Counted from the stretch's first letter, positions 39,706-48,380 are shown. The stretch: 52,126 bases of DNA from DAXETY01 sp051155755 (GCA_051155755.1 DAXETY010000089.1:1-52126); one strand, 5' to 3'. Notes: generated by a model from the sequence alone, not told the origin. Numbers and translations: made by a program.

Positions 39706-41184
39706 TCACTTCAATTCCCCGAGCAAGGTGCGCAACGTTTCGGATGCGGATGGTTGCAGATTGAACGTTTTGCGGCGGTCCTGCTGGCTTTCGAGCAGGT
39801 AGTAGAGTAAATTGTCGATAAACGCGGGGTCGCGGGTCAGCGCCAGGTGATCGGCGAACAAAAAAAAGACCCGATCCCAGTAAATCGGAGACTTCAATGC
39901 GCCCCGGCGTTTACTGCGTTCATCCAGCAAGGCACTGGTGCGCAGGACCACCCCGTCTCCGGGTCCGTATGCCGCGGTTTGCAAGCGGTTTTTCGAATCG
40001 ATTCGCAAAGCGGCCGGTGTATCTTCGGCATCTCCGGCGACCAGAAAATATTCGAGGCTTGCGGGTCGCACCACCGGCGCGTCCAACGCCGCGGCAAACT
40101 GCTGCGCGCGCCGCAGCAATTGGGCCTGGTGGTCCAGGGCCAGCCGATGACGCGCAGCGGCATCGGAAATTTGCGGCATCAGATCAGACAGCAGTTGCTG
40201 CTGATCCGGATCGGCCAGCCCCCAGCCGCGGTTGGCCCACAGTTCCGGTGCAAACAAACTGGGAACCGGTTGGCCCTTTTCGTCCAGCAGACTGCGGTGG
40301 CGGCCGCGCGGCAACAGCTGGTACAAAGAAGGCATCGTACCCAGCAGCGCCGGCGCGTAATGCGGCAACAAAACCGCCGGACGGTGTCCGTCCACCAGGG
40401 CGCGCAGCGCATCGAGCGATCCGGCATTGGGGGGGGCGACCATTACCACCCGCTGCACGTAACGCGCGCCGCGCCAGTCAACCTCCGGCAGGCTGCCGTC
40501 GGCGGGCAGCGACCGGTCTCCGTAGCGCAGGTAGTAGCGAGCCACCAGGCCGCCCATCGAGTGGGTCACCAGATCGAAACGAACGTCGTAATCGGGAATC
40601 CCGAAACGCCGTTCGATTTCTTTCTGAACGTAGCGGCGCTTTTCTTCGATAAAGCCGCCCAGTTTGCGGGCGGTTGCGGCAATGTCCAGTCTCCAGTCGT
40701 AATCGAACTGAAAACAGGTGAAGTGCCGGTCTCCCCAGTTTACCCCACCGTTTGCGGCCAGATCTTCATCCCGGTAGCCTCCGACTCCCAGGGCTTGCAG
40801 GATATGGGCATAAGCCGTCAGCTCGACGGGCAAACCCGCAAAACGCACCACCAGTCGATCGATGGAACCTGCCGGAACGACCGAATCCGGTTCGGGCCCG
40901 AAGGCACGTTCCGCATCCAGCGGCAGGCCGATCAGGCGCGCTCCGTCCGCGGTGTTCGGATCCACGTAGCCGGACTCGAAAGCCCCCCATACGACCTTTC
41001 CGCTGTCGGCATCCACCAGTTTGGAGCCGAGCAGTCCCGGAATCAGAATCACCGGATTGCGGTGCGGCGTTTCCTCCTGTGCCAGCGGGTTGTACAACCC
41101 TCCCAGGTCCGGCACCACCGGTTTACCGGTGCAGGCGGCCAGCACCAGGGCCATCCCAACAACGATTGCCGCAATCTTGTGCAT
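39706..41184 (-). CDS. LCAT-like lipase/acyltransferase, predicted lipoprotein
   Basis: A 492-residue protein of the lecithin:cholesterol acyltransferase-like alpha/beta-hydrolase family. The ATG at 41184 gives a lipoprotein signal (HKIAAIVVGMALVLAAC with lipobox LAAC). The LCAT opening PVILIPGLLGSKLVDADSGK follows, then FDYDWRLDI, and the nucleophile Ser209 in LVTHSMGGLVARYYLRYG. The Asp and His partners should lie near the C terminus (YGPGDGVVLRTS and FFLFADHLALT are candidates). It would act on lipids or acyl esters at the membrane surface. It lies 56 nt upstream of the ABC binding-protein gene and may be co-transcribed with it. The ribosome binding site is weak. Confidence 0.85.
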   Translation of the reverse strand: MHKIAAIVVGMALVLAACTGKPVVPDLGGLYNPLAQEETPHRNPVILIPGLLGSKLVDADSGKVVWGAFESGYVDPNTADGARLIGLPLDAERAFGPEPDSVVPAGSIDRLVVRFAGLPVELTAYAHILQALGVGGYRDEDLAANGGVNWGDRHFTCFQFDYDWRLDIAATARKLGGFIEEKRRYVQKEIERRFGIPDYDVRFDLVTHSMGGLVARYYLRYGDRSLPADGSLPEVDWRGARYVQRVVMVAPPNAGSLDALRALVDGHRPAVLLPHYAPALLGTMPSLYQLLPRGRHRSLLDEKGQPVPSLFAPELWANRGWGLADPDQQQLLSDLMPQISDAAARHRLALDHQAQLLRRAQQFAAALDAPVVRPASLEYFLVAGDAEDTPAALRIDSKNRLQTAAYGPGDGVVLRTSALLDERSKRRGALKSPIYWDRVFFLFADHLALTRDPAFIDNLLYYLLESQQDRRKTFNLQPSASETLRTLLGELK

Positions 41185-41327
41185 GAGCTCGCACGCTGCC
41201 CGATCCACAAACTCAACCCGGGGATCCCGACGGAGTCGCTGCCTTCCTGCCCGATGAGACGTTCGATCCCGGTTTGCCTTACAGGTCCGAAACCGGAGTG
41301 GGTCCAAACCGTGCATTCCGTTTCGCC

Positions 41328-44072
41328 TCAATCGTTCATCAACTTCCGAATCACAAAGGGAAGAATGCCGCCGTGGACAAAATAATCCACGTCGATGACC
41401 GTATCCAGACGGGCAATGGTCTCGAACTCGACTTCGGTCCCATCTGCTTTTACTGCCTTGACCCGCACGATCGAGCGCGGCTTGATCTCTGCGATGCCGC
41501 TCAGGAAATAGGTCTCTTCGCCGCTCAATCCCAGTTTCGCATAACTTTCGCCGTCCTTGAAAATCAGCGGCAGCACCCCCATTCCCACCAGGTTGCTGCG
41601 ATGAATTCGCTCGTAGGATTCGGCCAGTACGGCCCGGATGCCCAGCAGCACGGTTCCTTTGGCCGCCCAGTCCCGGGAGGAGCCGGTTCCATATTCCTTG
41701 CCGGCGAGCACCACCAGCGGGATGCCTTCATCGGCGTAGGCCACGGCGGCATCGTAGACATACATCTCTTGCTTGCCGGGAAACGTCACCGTGCGGCTGC
41801 CTTCCTTGTCGCCGACCAGCCGGTTTTTGATGCGGATGTTGCCGAAGGTGCCGCGCATCATGACTTCGTGATTGCCGCGTCGGGACCCGTAAGAATTGAA
41901 ATCGGCCGGTTCGACGCCGTTCTCGATCAAATAACGGCCGGCCGGATATTCTTTCGGAATGGCACCGGCCGGAGAGATGTGATCGGTTGTGACCGTATCG
42001 CCCAGCATCAACAGAACCCGCGCATCGGTGACATCCGTGGGTGACGGAGGCTGAGGTTGAAAGTCCTGGAAATACGGCGGCAGCTTGATGTAAGTCGATT
42101 CGGGATTCCATGCAAAGGTGGTGCTTTCGCTGACCTCGAGCGCCCGCCAGAACTCGTCGCCGTCGAAAATCCGGGCATATTCCTCCTGAAACATTTCCCG
42201 GCGAACAAAGCGGGATACCAGCGCGTCGATTTCTTCCGCCGCCGGCCAGATCTCGTCCAGGTAAACCGGAGCGCCGTTGGGGTCCAGGCCCACCGGCTCG
42301 TAGGTCAAATCCACGTCGATTCTTCCGGTCAGGGCGTAGGCAACCACCAGCATCGGCGAGGCCAGGTAGTTGGCCTTGATTTTCTGGTGGATGCGGGCTT
42401 CGAAATTCCGGTTGCCGGAAAGAATCGATGCGGCGGTCAAATCGTTTTCGGCGATGACCTTTTCAATTTCCGGATGCAGCGGGCCGCTGTTGCCGATGCA
42501 GGTTGTACAGCCGAATGCGGCCAGATGAAATCCAAGCGCCTCCAGGTACGGCAGCAGACCGGATTCTTCCAGGTAGCGCACCACCACTTTCGATCCGGGC
42601 GCCAGGGAAGTCTTCACGTACGGGGGCACTTTCAGTCCCCGTTCCACCGCATTTTTGGCAACCAGGCCGGCACCCAGCAGTACGTAGGGATTGGAGGTGT
42701 TGGTACAGGAGGTGATGGCGGCGATCGCCAGGCATCCGTCGCCGAACCGGGCGGGTTTGCCGTGCAGGTCCACCTCGAAGCTTTGCGGATTGACCGGCGT
42801 ACATTTTTCCGCACGGGCCCGCTCGTTTCCGGATTCATCGGCGAACCTGGAAATCGCCTCCATTTCGACCCGGCGATCGTAATCGCAGCCGAGAACTTCG
42901 GCAAAGCGGGTTTTTACCTGCGGCAGTGTAATCCGGTCCTGGGGCCGGGCCGGACCGGCCACCGCCGGCGCCACCGAGGCCAGGTCGAGTTCCAGGATTT
43001 CGCTGTATTCCGGCTCCTCCGCACCGGTATAGAACAGTCCCTGTTTACGGGTGTATGCCTCCACCAGTGCACAGCGGTCGCCCCGGTGGGTAAGCTTAAG
43101 GTATTCGATCGTTTTTTCATCCACCGGGAAAAACCCCATGGTGGCCCCGTATTCCGGTGTCATATTGGCAATGGTGGCACGATCCGGGACCGTGAGCCGT
43201 TTCATCCCGTCGCCGAAATACTCCACGAATTTTTCAACCACGTTGTGGCGCCGCAGCATTTCGGTGATTGCCAGGACCAGATCCGTGGCCGTAACGCCCG
43301 GTGCCAGACGCCCCGTCAGTCGCACACCGACCACCGCGGGAATGGACATGTAATAGGGCTGGCCGAGCATGACGGCCTCGGCTTCGATACCGCCGACCCC
43401 CCAGCCCATTACCCCGATGCCGTCGATCATGGTGGTGTGGGAATCGGTGCCCACCAGGGTATCGGGATAAGCCAGGTTCCGTTCGCCGCCTTCTTCGGTC
43501 ATGACCACCCGTCCGAGATACTCCAGGTTGACCTGGTGGCAGATACCGGAGTTGGGCGGCACCACCCGGAAATTGTCGAAGCTCTTCTGGGCCCACTTCA
43601 GCAGTTCGTAACGCTCCCGGTTGCGCTCGTATTCTTTGGCGACGTTCTGCTTCAAGGCACTGCAGGTGCCGAAGGCATCGAGCTGAACGGAATGATCGAC
43701 AACCAGGTCCACCGGAACCAGCGGGTTGATCTTCAGAGGATCGCCGCCTTGCTCCTTGACGGCGTCTCGCATGGCGGCCAGATCCACCACCGCGGGAACA
43801 CCGGTAAAATCCTGCATCAGGACCCGCGCCGGATGATAGGGGATTTCCACCGGCGCATCGTATTGCTTCTGCCAACCGGCAATGTTGCGCAGATCTTCTT
43901 CCCGCACGATTCTTCCGTCCAGGTGCCGCATCAGGTTTTCCACCAGAATCCGAATGGAAAACGGCAGGCGTTCGATGTCTGCGACGTCCATTTCCTGAAG
44001 TCTGAAAATTTCGGCGAAATCATAGACTTCGCCATCGGTTTCAATCTGCCGGATGAAATCTTCCCTTTTCAT
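41328..44072 (-). CDS. acnA: Aconitate hydratase, AcnA/IRP type
   Basis: A 914-residue aconitase interconverting citrate and isocitrate in the citric acid cycle. The [4Fe-4S] ligands are Cys456 (ITSCTNTSNP) and Cys522 and Cys525 (GCTTCIGNSG). Other active-site landmarks are VDHSVQLDAFGT, VGTDSHTTMIDGIGVMGWGV, GDTVTTDHISPAGAI, FNSYGSRRGNHEVMMRG and KEYGTGSSRDWAAKG. Length matches the AcnA/IRP1 group. The start MKREDFIRQ at 44072 is preceded by AAAGGGG; any longer reading would run into the repeat element and is rejected. It is monocistronic or leads into the LCAT gene 143 bp downstream. Confidence 0.95.
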   Translation of the reverse strand: MKREDFIRQIETDGEVYDFAEIFRLQEMDVADIERLPFSIRILVENLMRHLDGRIVREEDLRNIAGWQKQYDAPVEIPYHPARVLMQDFTGVPAVVDLAAMRDAVKEQGGDPLKINPLVPVDLVVDHSVQLDAFGTCSALKQNVAKEYERNRERYELLKWAQKSFDNFRVVPPNSGICHQVNLEYLGRVVMTEEGGERNLAYPDTLVGTDSHTTMIDGIGVMGWGVGGIEAEAVMLGQPYYMSIPAVVGVRLTGRLAPGVTATDLVLAITEMLRRHNVVEKFVEYFGDGMKRLTVPDRATIANMTPEYGATMGFFPVDEKTIEYLKLTHRGDRCALVEAYTRKQGLFYTGAEEPEYSEILELDLASVAPAVAGPARPQDRITLPQVKTRFAEVLGCDYDRRVEMEAISRFADESGNERARAEKCTPVNPQSFEVDLHGKPARFGDGCLAIAAITSCTNTSNPYVLLGAGLVAKNAVERGLKVPPYVKTSLAPGSKVVVRYLEESGLLPYLEALGFHLAAFGCTTCIGNSGPLHPEIEKVIAENDLTAASILSGNRNFEARIHQKIKANYLASPMLVVAYALTGRIDVDLTYEPVGLDPNGAPVYLDEIWPAAEEIDALVSRFVRREMFQEEYARIFDGDEFWRALEVSESTTFAWNPESTYIKLPPYFQDFQPQPPSPTDVTDARVLLMLGDTVTTDHISPAGAIPKEYPAGRYLIENGVEPADFNSYGSRRGNHEVMMRGTFGNIRIKNRLVGDKEGSRTVTFPGKQEMYVYDAAVAYADEGIPLVVLAGKEYGTGSSRDWAAKGTVLLGIRAVLAESYERIHRSNLVGMGVLPLIFKDGESYAKLGLSGEETYFLSGIAEIKPRSIVRVKAVKADGTEVEFETIARLDTVIDVDYFVHGGILPFVIRKLMND

Positions 44073-44150
44073 GAAAACCCCTTTGTCTGGATGAATTGCC
44101 TGCCGGAAAACCCCCTTGCATCCGGACCCTGCCGCGGGTCGAGTCAACAA

Positions 44151-44280
44151 CCACCCGCGAAGCGGGTGGCTTGAATTTTCTTGGCAGCGGCAGTTACCGC
44201 TGCCAAGAAAATACAGAAGCACGTTTGTGCTTCGATGTTGAACTTGCACCGGGTGCACAGCACCCGGTTTGGGCAAGAAT
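44151..44280 (+). repeat. Composite palindromic repeat, copy C (best preserved)
   Basis: Four consecutive hairpins. H1 44151-44169: CCACCCGC-GAA-GCGGGTGG. H2 44176-44211: a perfect 15-bp stem starting TTTTCTTGGCAGCGG with loop CAGTTA. H3 44216-44233: GAAGCAC-GTTT-GTGCTTC. H4 44249-44267: CCGGGTGC-ACA-GCACCCGG. Linkers are CTTGAA, TACA and GATGTTGAACTTGCA. It ends TTTGGGCAAGAAT. The four perfect stems make this the reference copy. Confidence 0.92.
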
Positions 44281-44387
44281 CGACCGTCGATGCTTGAAGA
44301 AAGCCTTGAAATTCGAGGTTGCAACAATACAGCTACTCGAGTTGGATTTGTGCAGCCCGTCAGCCGGACTGCAGCTCCGATCCGAAT

Positions 44388-44414
44388 GCATCGCCCTCGC
44401 AGCGAGGCCGATGC
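44388..44414. other. Strong hairpin in the acnA upstream region
   Basis: GCATCG-C-CCTCGC, a one-base centre, GCGAGG-C-CGATGC: two 6-bp blocks paired around a C-C mismatch. The centre is so tight that it would more likely form as a DNA cruciform or a slightly opened RNA loop. It is not followed by T on either strand. Confidence 0.45.
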
Positions 44415-44646
44415 GCATGTGCTGAAAAGCAGCCGCTTTCGACCCTACCGTGATATGTCATTGAAACCCGTTCGGTCAAGGGGGGAAAGCGAAGCCGCGG
44501 TTCGATGTTCGGCCGTCCAGTCCTGCATTTCCGCGCCTCTCCGAACCGGTGCGCAGTTGCCGGCTGTGGGAACGATCACCACCACTGAATCACGAGCCGC
44601 TGGTTTGGGTCGCATGCGGAACCGGCCCCGACTCCTGAAGCTTTCC

Positions 44647-45354
44647 CTACGCCCGGCTGGCCTTTCCCCGCAATTTCTGGATGATCTTTGGAATGAAGAA
44701 CGAGAAGACGAACAGGGCCAGCGAAAAGAACACCTTGAAGGAAATCAGCTGCCCCCAGTCCCCGGAAACGATCACGTTTTTCAGGGTGCCGACGAAAAAA
44801 GTAAAGATGAAGGTCCCGACAATGATTCCCAGGCCGGTCCCGGCAAAATAGTCCCAGAACCGCACCCGGGTCAGTCCCATTCCGAAATTCATGGGGGTGA
44901 AGGGGAAATAGATCAGCCGCAGGTACAACACGGTGGCAAACCCGTTGCGTTCGATGGCATCGTCGTATTTTTTCAGCCGGTTGCCGATCAGTGAAGCGGC
45001 AAATTCCCTTCCGAGAAAACGACCGATGAAAAAGGCGGCCGAAGCACCGAGCATCGCTCCGAACCAGACGTATACAAAGCCCCAGTAAGGACCGAATATC
45101 GCGCCGCCCAGACCGGTAAGCAGTGTGCCGGGGATAAACAGGCAAACACCGGCAGCATAGATAAAAATAAACACCAGTGGCGCCCACACACCGGCGGCAT
45201 CCAAAAAATTCCCCAGGGCATCCTTGTTGAGATAGCCGCGGACCGGGGTATATTTCACCAGGACAATGGCAGCCACGATGAAGGCCACCAGCACCAGTGC
45301 CTTGATGATAGCCTTGCTGCGTCCGCTTGGAGCTTGTTTTTCGGCGGTCTGCAT
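44647..45354 (-). CDS. TVP38/TMEM64 (DedA-like) membrane protein
   Basis: A 235-residue membrane protein of the VTT (SNARE-associated) family. An N-terminal helix (IIKALVLVAFIVAAIVLVKY) is followed by the family core: VCLFIPGTLLTGLGGAIFGP, YVWFGAMLGASAAFFIGRFL, GREFAASLIGNRL, LYLRLIYFPFTPMNFGMGLT and the last helices (IIVGTFIFTFFVGTLKN, VFFSLALFVFSFFIP). Relatives are lipid scramblase-like or involved in membrane homeostasis. It is 68 nt downstream of the disulfide reductase gene on the same strand. TVP38 proteins and mercuric-reductase-like flavoproteins often occur together or fused, so they likely form a functional pair whose job is not established. Confidence 0.9.
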   Translation of the reverse strand: MQTAEKQAPSGRSKAIIKALVLVAFIVAAIVLVKYTPVRGYLNKDALGNFLDAAGVWAPLVFIFIYAAGVCLFIPGTLLTGLGGAIFGPYWGFVYVWFGAMLGASAAFFIGRFLGREFAASLIGNRLKKYDDAIERNGFATVLYLRLIYFPFTPMNFGMGLTRVRFWDYFAGTGLGIIVGTFIFTFFVGTLKNVIVSGDWGQLISFKVFFSLALFVFSFFIPKIIQKLRGKASRA

Positions 45355-45422
45355 GGGCGATATCTCCCGCGGGTGTCGGGCTTCAATTTTGACAATCTCG
45401 TGAAAAATTTGAAACGCTCATT

Positions 45423-46889
45423 TCAGGTAATGCATTCTTCCGGCCGACAAGCGCGACCCTTGAGGTTGAAGAAAAATTTCAAGGTCTTTTTGATCTTGTC
45501 GGAAAATATCTTGGGTGAATAGAAGTTTCCGGCCACCCGCTTGTTGATCTCGCCGATGGTCGGATAGGGATGAACGGCGGCCGCCAGCGTGGAGAGCTTT
45601 ACGCCGCCGTTTAGAATCGCCACCCACTCGCCGATGAGGTCGCCGGCATTGGGCCCCAGTATCTGTACACCGATCGGTTTTTCCTTTTCGTCGAGGATCA
45701 TCTTGATCCTGCCGGCGGTTTCCCCTTCGGCCAGGCTGCGGTCGTTGTCCTGAAACGCTTCGGTCCAGACGGAGTAATCGATGCCGGCCTGTTTGGCCGC
45801 ACCTTCGTTCATGCCGATACTGCCCAGCGGCGGGTACGTGTACGTGCACCAGGGAAGGTAGGTGTAATCCGCTTTGCGGGGCAGATGAAATATGGCGTTG
45901 CTGACGACAATGCCGCCTTCGTAGCCGGCGGCGTGGGTAAACTGGTACCCGCCGGCGGCGTCACCGGCGGCATAGATGTGTTTCTGACTGGAACGCATGC
46001 GCGAATCCACCTTGACGCCCCGGGTGTCGAATTCCACCCCGATGTTCTCCAGGCCCAGCCCGTCGGTATTGGCTTTTCTTCCCATGGCCACCAGAATCGC
46101 CTCGGCTTTGAGGCGGCTCGCGGTACCGTCACTCTTTTTAACAACCACCTCTTTCTGGTTTCCCAGGTCCCGGACCGATTCGATTTGGGCTCCCAGCACG
46201 AAAGAGACGCCTTCTTCTTCCAGCACCTGGCGTACGGATTCGGCCATATCCCGGTCTTCCTTGCCGAGGATCTGGTCGAGACGATCGACTACGGTCACCC
46301 GCGTTCCCAATCGGTTGAAGGCTTGCCCCATCTCGGTACCGATGGGTCCCCCGCCGAGGATGATCATCGAAGCGGGCAGTCGTTCCAGATAAAAGATTTC
46401 GCGATTGGTCAAGTACGGTGTGTCATCCAGGCCGGGGATCGGCGGGGCCACCGGCGAAGACCCCGATGCGATGACCCAGTTCTTGGCCGAATGACGCTGT
46501 CCGTTCAGACGAATGGCGTATTCGTCGGTGAACTCCGCTTCTCCGAATTGCACCCGGGCGCCCAGCTTACAGAAACGCTCTTCGGAGTCATGCTTCTGGA
46601 TGACGGAGATCACCGAGCGGATCCGTTCGGATATCTTGGAAAAATCGACCGGCGGCACGTCAACCTCCGGAAGGCCGAAGGCAGCGGCGTTTTTCATCTG
46701 GTGATACACGTGGGCGCTTTTGATCAGAGTTTTGCTCGGCACGCAGCCGAAGTGCAGACAATCGCCACCGAGCTCCTTTTCTTTCTCCACCAAAAGCGTT
46801 CGGGCCCCCAGTTGCGCGGCACCGGCCGCCACGGTCAATCCGGCCGCACCACCGCCGATAATACCGATGTCGAAGTCATAATCCGCCAT
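45423..46889 (-). CDS. Pyridine nucleotide-disulfide oxidoreductase (mercuric reductase/Lpd-like)
   Basis: A 488-residue flavoenzyme. FAD fold IGIIGGGAAGLTVAAGAAQL, redox-active Cys44 and Cys49 in GGDCLHFGCVPSKTL, NAD(P)H fold MIILGGGPIGTEMGQAFNRL, second FAD motif HIYAAGDAAGGYQFTHAAGY, and the C-terminal dimer interface with the active-site His in AAVHPYPTIGEINKRVAG. It lacks the N-terminal metal-binding domain and the C-terminal Cys pair of true mercuric reductase, and no lipoyl-enzyme genes are nearby, so neither MerA nor Lpd should be assumed. The ATG at 46889 is preferred because AAGGAGG is 8 nt upstream; an ATG two codons earlier is too close to it. It is operonic with the TVP38 gene. 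Confidence 0.88.
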   Translation of the reverse strand: MADYDFDIGIIGGGAAGLTVAAGAAQLGARTLLVEKEKELGGDCLHFGCVPSKTLIKSAHVYHQMKNAAAFGLPEVDVPPVDFSKISERIRSVISVIQKHDSEERFCKLGARVQFGEAEFTDEYAIRLNGQRHSAKNWVIASGSSPVAPPIPGLDDTPYLTNREIFYLERLPASMIILGGGPIGTEMGQAFNRLGTRVTVVDRLDQILGKEDRDMAESVRQVLEEEGVSFVLGAQIESVRDLGNQKEVVVKKSDGTASRLKAEAILVAMGRKANTDGLGLENIGVEFDTRGVKVDSRMRSSQKHIYAAGDAAGGYQFTHAAGYEGGIVVSNAIFHLPRKADYTYLPWCTYTYPPLGSIGMNEGAAKQAGIDYSVWTEAFQDNDRSLAEGETAGRIKMILDEKEKPIGVQILGPNAGDLIGEWVAILNGGVKLSTLAAAVHPYPTIGEINKRVAGNFYSPKIFSDKIKKTLKFFFNLKGRACRPEECIT

Positions 46890-47285
46890 CTGCATTTCCT
46901 CCTTGTTTTGAAATCATTGCAGATCACCTGCCGCGGCAACCTGATTGGCGCATTGGTCGGAACTTTGCCGAAAAGCTTACAGCGACAGAGATGATCGGCC
47001 GTGATCTCCGTCCTGCCGACAGGGTCGATGGTATTGTAATGCGCATTCTTTCCGGGGATGTCAAAAAGGCGGGAGACGCAGATGCCGTGTATTTCCCGAA
47101 GCCTTCACGGTTTGCTTTTTCAACGGCACTCGGCGGAAAATCCTCCCAGGATCGGCAATCGACTGTCGCCGGGTTCCGGTGAATCGATGCCGTTCGAATT
47201 GACTTGAAGACGGCAACCCTTACATTAGCTCCATCGCGGCAGCCCCATTTCGATGATCAAAACACTTGAGCAAGGAGGATTTGCA
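46890..47285. other. Divergent intergenic region, 396 bp
   Basis: No convincing gene. It separates the divergent disulfide reductase (minus) and thiol peroxidase (plus) genes and must hold promoters for both. Near the right end is a sigma-70-like promoter for tpx. A possible small frame at 46991-47182 has no ribosome binding site or recognisable sequence and is rejected. Confidence 0.55.
47199..47226 (+). promoter_or_regulatory. Sigma-70-like promoter for tpx
   Basis: TTGACT (47199-47204) and TACATT (47221-47226) are separated by 16 bp. Transcription would start near 47233, about 53 nt before the ATG at 47286. Confidence 0.45.
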
Positions 47286-47801
47286 ATGTCCCAACCCACC
47301 GTAACCATGCGCGGAAATCCGCTTACACTGGAAGGCTCCCTGCCGGAGCCGGGCAGTCCGGCTCCGGACGTCGAACTGCTTGACAACGAACTGCAACCGG
47401 TCCGACTTTCCGATTACCGGGGAAAGGTATGTGTGATTTCTGCGGTCCCTTCGCTGGACACGCCGGTCTGCGATATGGAAACCCGTCGCTTTAACGCCGA
47501 AGCCGCCGGTCTCGGTGAAGATGTCGTGATCCTGACCGTCAGCATGGATTTGCCCTTTGCCCAGAAGAGATGGTGCGGCGCCGCCGGTGTGGAACGGGTC
47601 GTTACCCTTTCCGACCACCGCCGGGCCGAATTCGGTCGGCAATACGGTGTCCTGATACCGGATTTACGATTGCTTGCCCGGGCCGTGTTTCTGGTGGACC
47701 GGGAGGGCATTGTCCGTGATGTTCAGCTGGTAAAGGAAATCGCGGAAGAACCCGATTATGATGCAGTGATCACTCAAGTGAAATCAATGGTGTCGGCCTG
47801 A
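47286..47801 (+). CDS. tpx: Thiol peroxidase (Tpx-type peroxiredoxin)
   Basis: A 171-residue atypical 2-Cys peroxiredoxin that reduces hydrogen peroxide and alkyl hydroperoxides using thioredoxin. The peroxidatic Cys62 lies in PSLDTPVCDMETRRFN and the resolving Cys97 in QKRWCGAAGVER, the Tpx spacing. MRGNPLTLEGSLPEPGSPAP at the N terminus is also family-typical. AAGGAGG is 9 nt upstream of the ATG at 47286, which decides the start over a longer reading. It is cytoplasmic (no signal peptide). It has its own promoter and a strong terminator. Peroxide defence fits an anaerobe exposed to oxygen. Confidence 0.95.
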   Translation: MSQPTVTMRGNPLTLEGSLPEPGSPAPDVELLDNELQPVRLSDYRGKVCVISAVPSLDTPVCDMETRRFNAEAAGLGEDVVILTVSMDLPFAQKRWCGAAGVERVVTLSDHRRAEFGRQYGVLIPDLRLLARAVFLVDREGIVRDVQLVKEIAEEPDYDAVITQVKSMVSA

Positions 47802-47878
47802 ATCTCGGCGTCACGGTCATACCATACGTTGGAACTTCGCGGACTGAAGCACCGTCCGGCTCAAAGTATAAAAATTGT

Positions 47879-47916
47879 AAACGGGTCCGCCGCGTCGCAG
47901 CGGGCCCGTTTGTTTC
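47879..47916. terminator. Bidirectional terminator between tpx and the convergent gene
   Basis: AAACGGG-T-CCGC pairs with GCGG-G-CCCGTTT (one T-G wobble) around CGCGTCGCA, followed by GTTT. On the minus strand the stem is followed by TTACAATTTTTATAC. It lies 78 nt after the tpx stop and 42 nt after the stop of the convergent gene ending at 47958, so it can serve both. Confidence 0.8.
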
Positions 47917-47957
47917 CAGCCATTATGTCCCACCGTGAAAGAGCGCGCGGAATTTCG

Positions 47958-48380
47958 TCACTTGGGGAATTTGAGCGTAATCTTTTCGCCGTGGTCTTTT
48001 TTCTTGACCTTGACCTGCAGGTCGAGGCTGCTGTCGCGCATGCCCAATGCGAAGGCCGTTTTGCCTTTTTCACCTTCGATGTGGGTCATTTCACGCACCG
48101 CCGCAAAAATTCGGTCGCCGACATCGGTTCCGGGCGAGGGCAATTCGGTATCGCGATATTCGGCCACGACCGTAACCCGGTTCTCGTTGTCGCGTTGGAT
48201 GGTGATCTTGCTGGCGTTTTGATTCACACCGTGCAGTGCGGCCAGCGCCAGCCATTTCACGGCCGCCTCGTTGCGGTCCACATCGTTTTTCAGAACCGAC
48301 ATCTCCCGCAACGGATCCGTGGTGGCGTAACAATCGACCATTTCCTGGACATGTTTGTGCAGATTTTCAGTGTCTTTCAT
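47958..48380 (-). CDS. Conserved-looking hypothetical protein
   Basis: A 140-residue soluble protein with an excellent AAGGAGG ribosome binding site 8 nt before the ATG at 48380. The N-terminal half is helical (TENLHKHVQEMVDCYATTDP, EAAVKWLALAALHGVNQNAS). The C-terminal half is strand-rich (SKITIQRDNENRVTVVAEYR, DSSLDLQVKVKKKDHGEKIT). There is no signal peptide or membrane helix and only one cysteine. I do not recognise the family. It is convergent with tpx and shares its terminator; the PilZ gene lies 169 bp upstream on the same strand. Confidence 0.75.
   Translation of the reverse strand: MKDTENLHKHVQEMVDCYATTDPLREMSVLKNDVDRNEAAVKWLALAALHGVNQNASKITIQRDNENRVTVVAEYRDTELPSPGTDVGDRIFAAVREMTHIEGEKGKTAFALGMRDSSLDLQVKVKKKDHGEKITLKFPK

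Larger units (their letters stand above)
44073..44646. other. Intergenic region, 574 bp, between TVP38 3' end and acnA start
   Basis: No gene is seen. It holds composite repeat copy C (44151-44280), a strong hairpin at 44388-44414, a TGCAG...CTGCA dyad at about 44351-44373, and otherwise GC-rich sequence without a clear pattern. The acnA promoter must lie at the left end on the minus strand; TTGACT near 44140 is a possible -35 but I find no good -10. Confidence 0.6.

Noticed and set aside
44151..44280. Possible CRISPR repeat or ordinary terminator for the hairpin element
   Set aside because: The copies are tens of kilobases apart with no spacer array or cas genes. Four hairpins in series with conserved linkers exceed a terminator, and no T tract follows the last stem.
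45423..46889. Mercury resistance
   Set aside because: No merR, merT or merP gene, no N-terminal heavy-metal domain and no C-terminal Cys pair are present.
46991..47182. Small plus-strand frame of 63 codons upstream of tpx
   Set aside because: No ribosome binding site, no recognisable sequence, and it sits where promoters of two divergent genes are needed.
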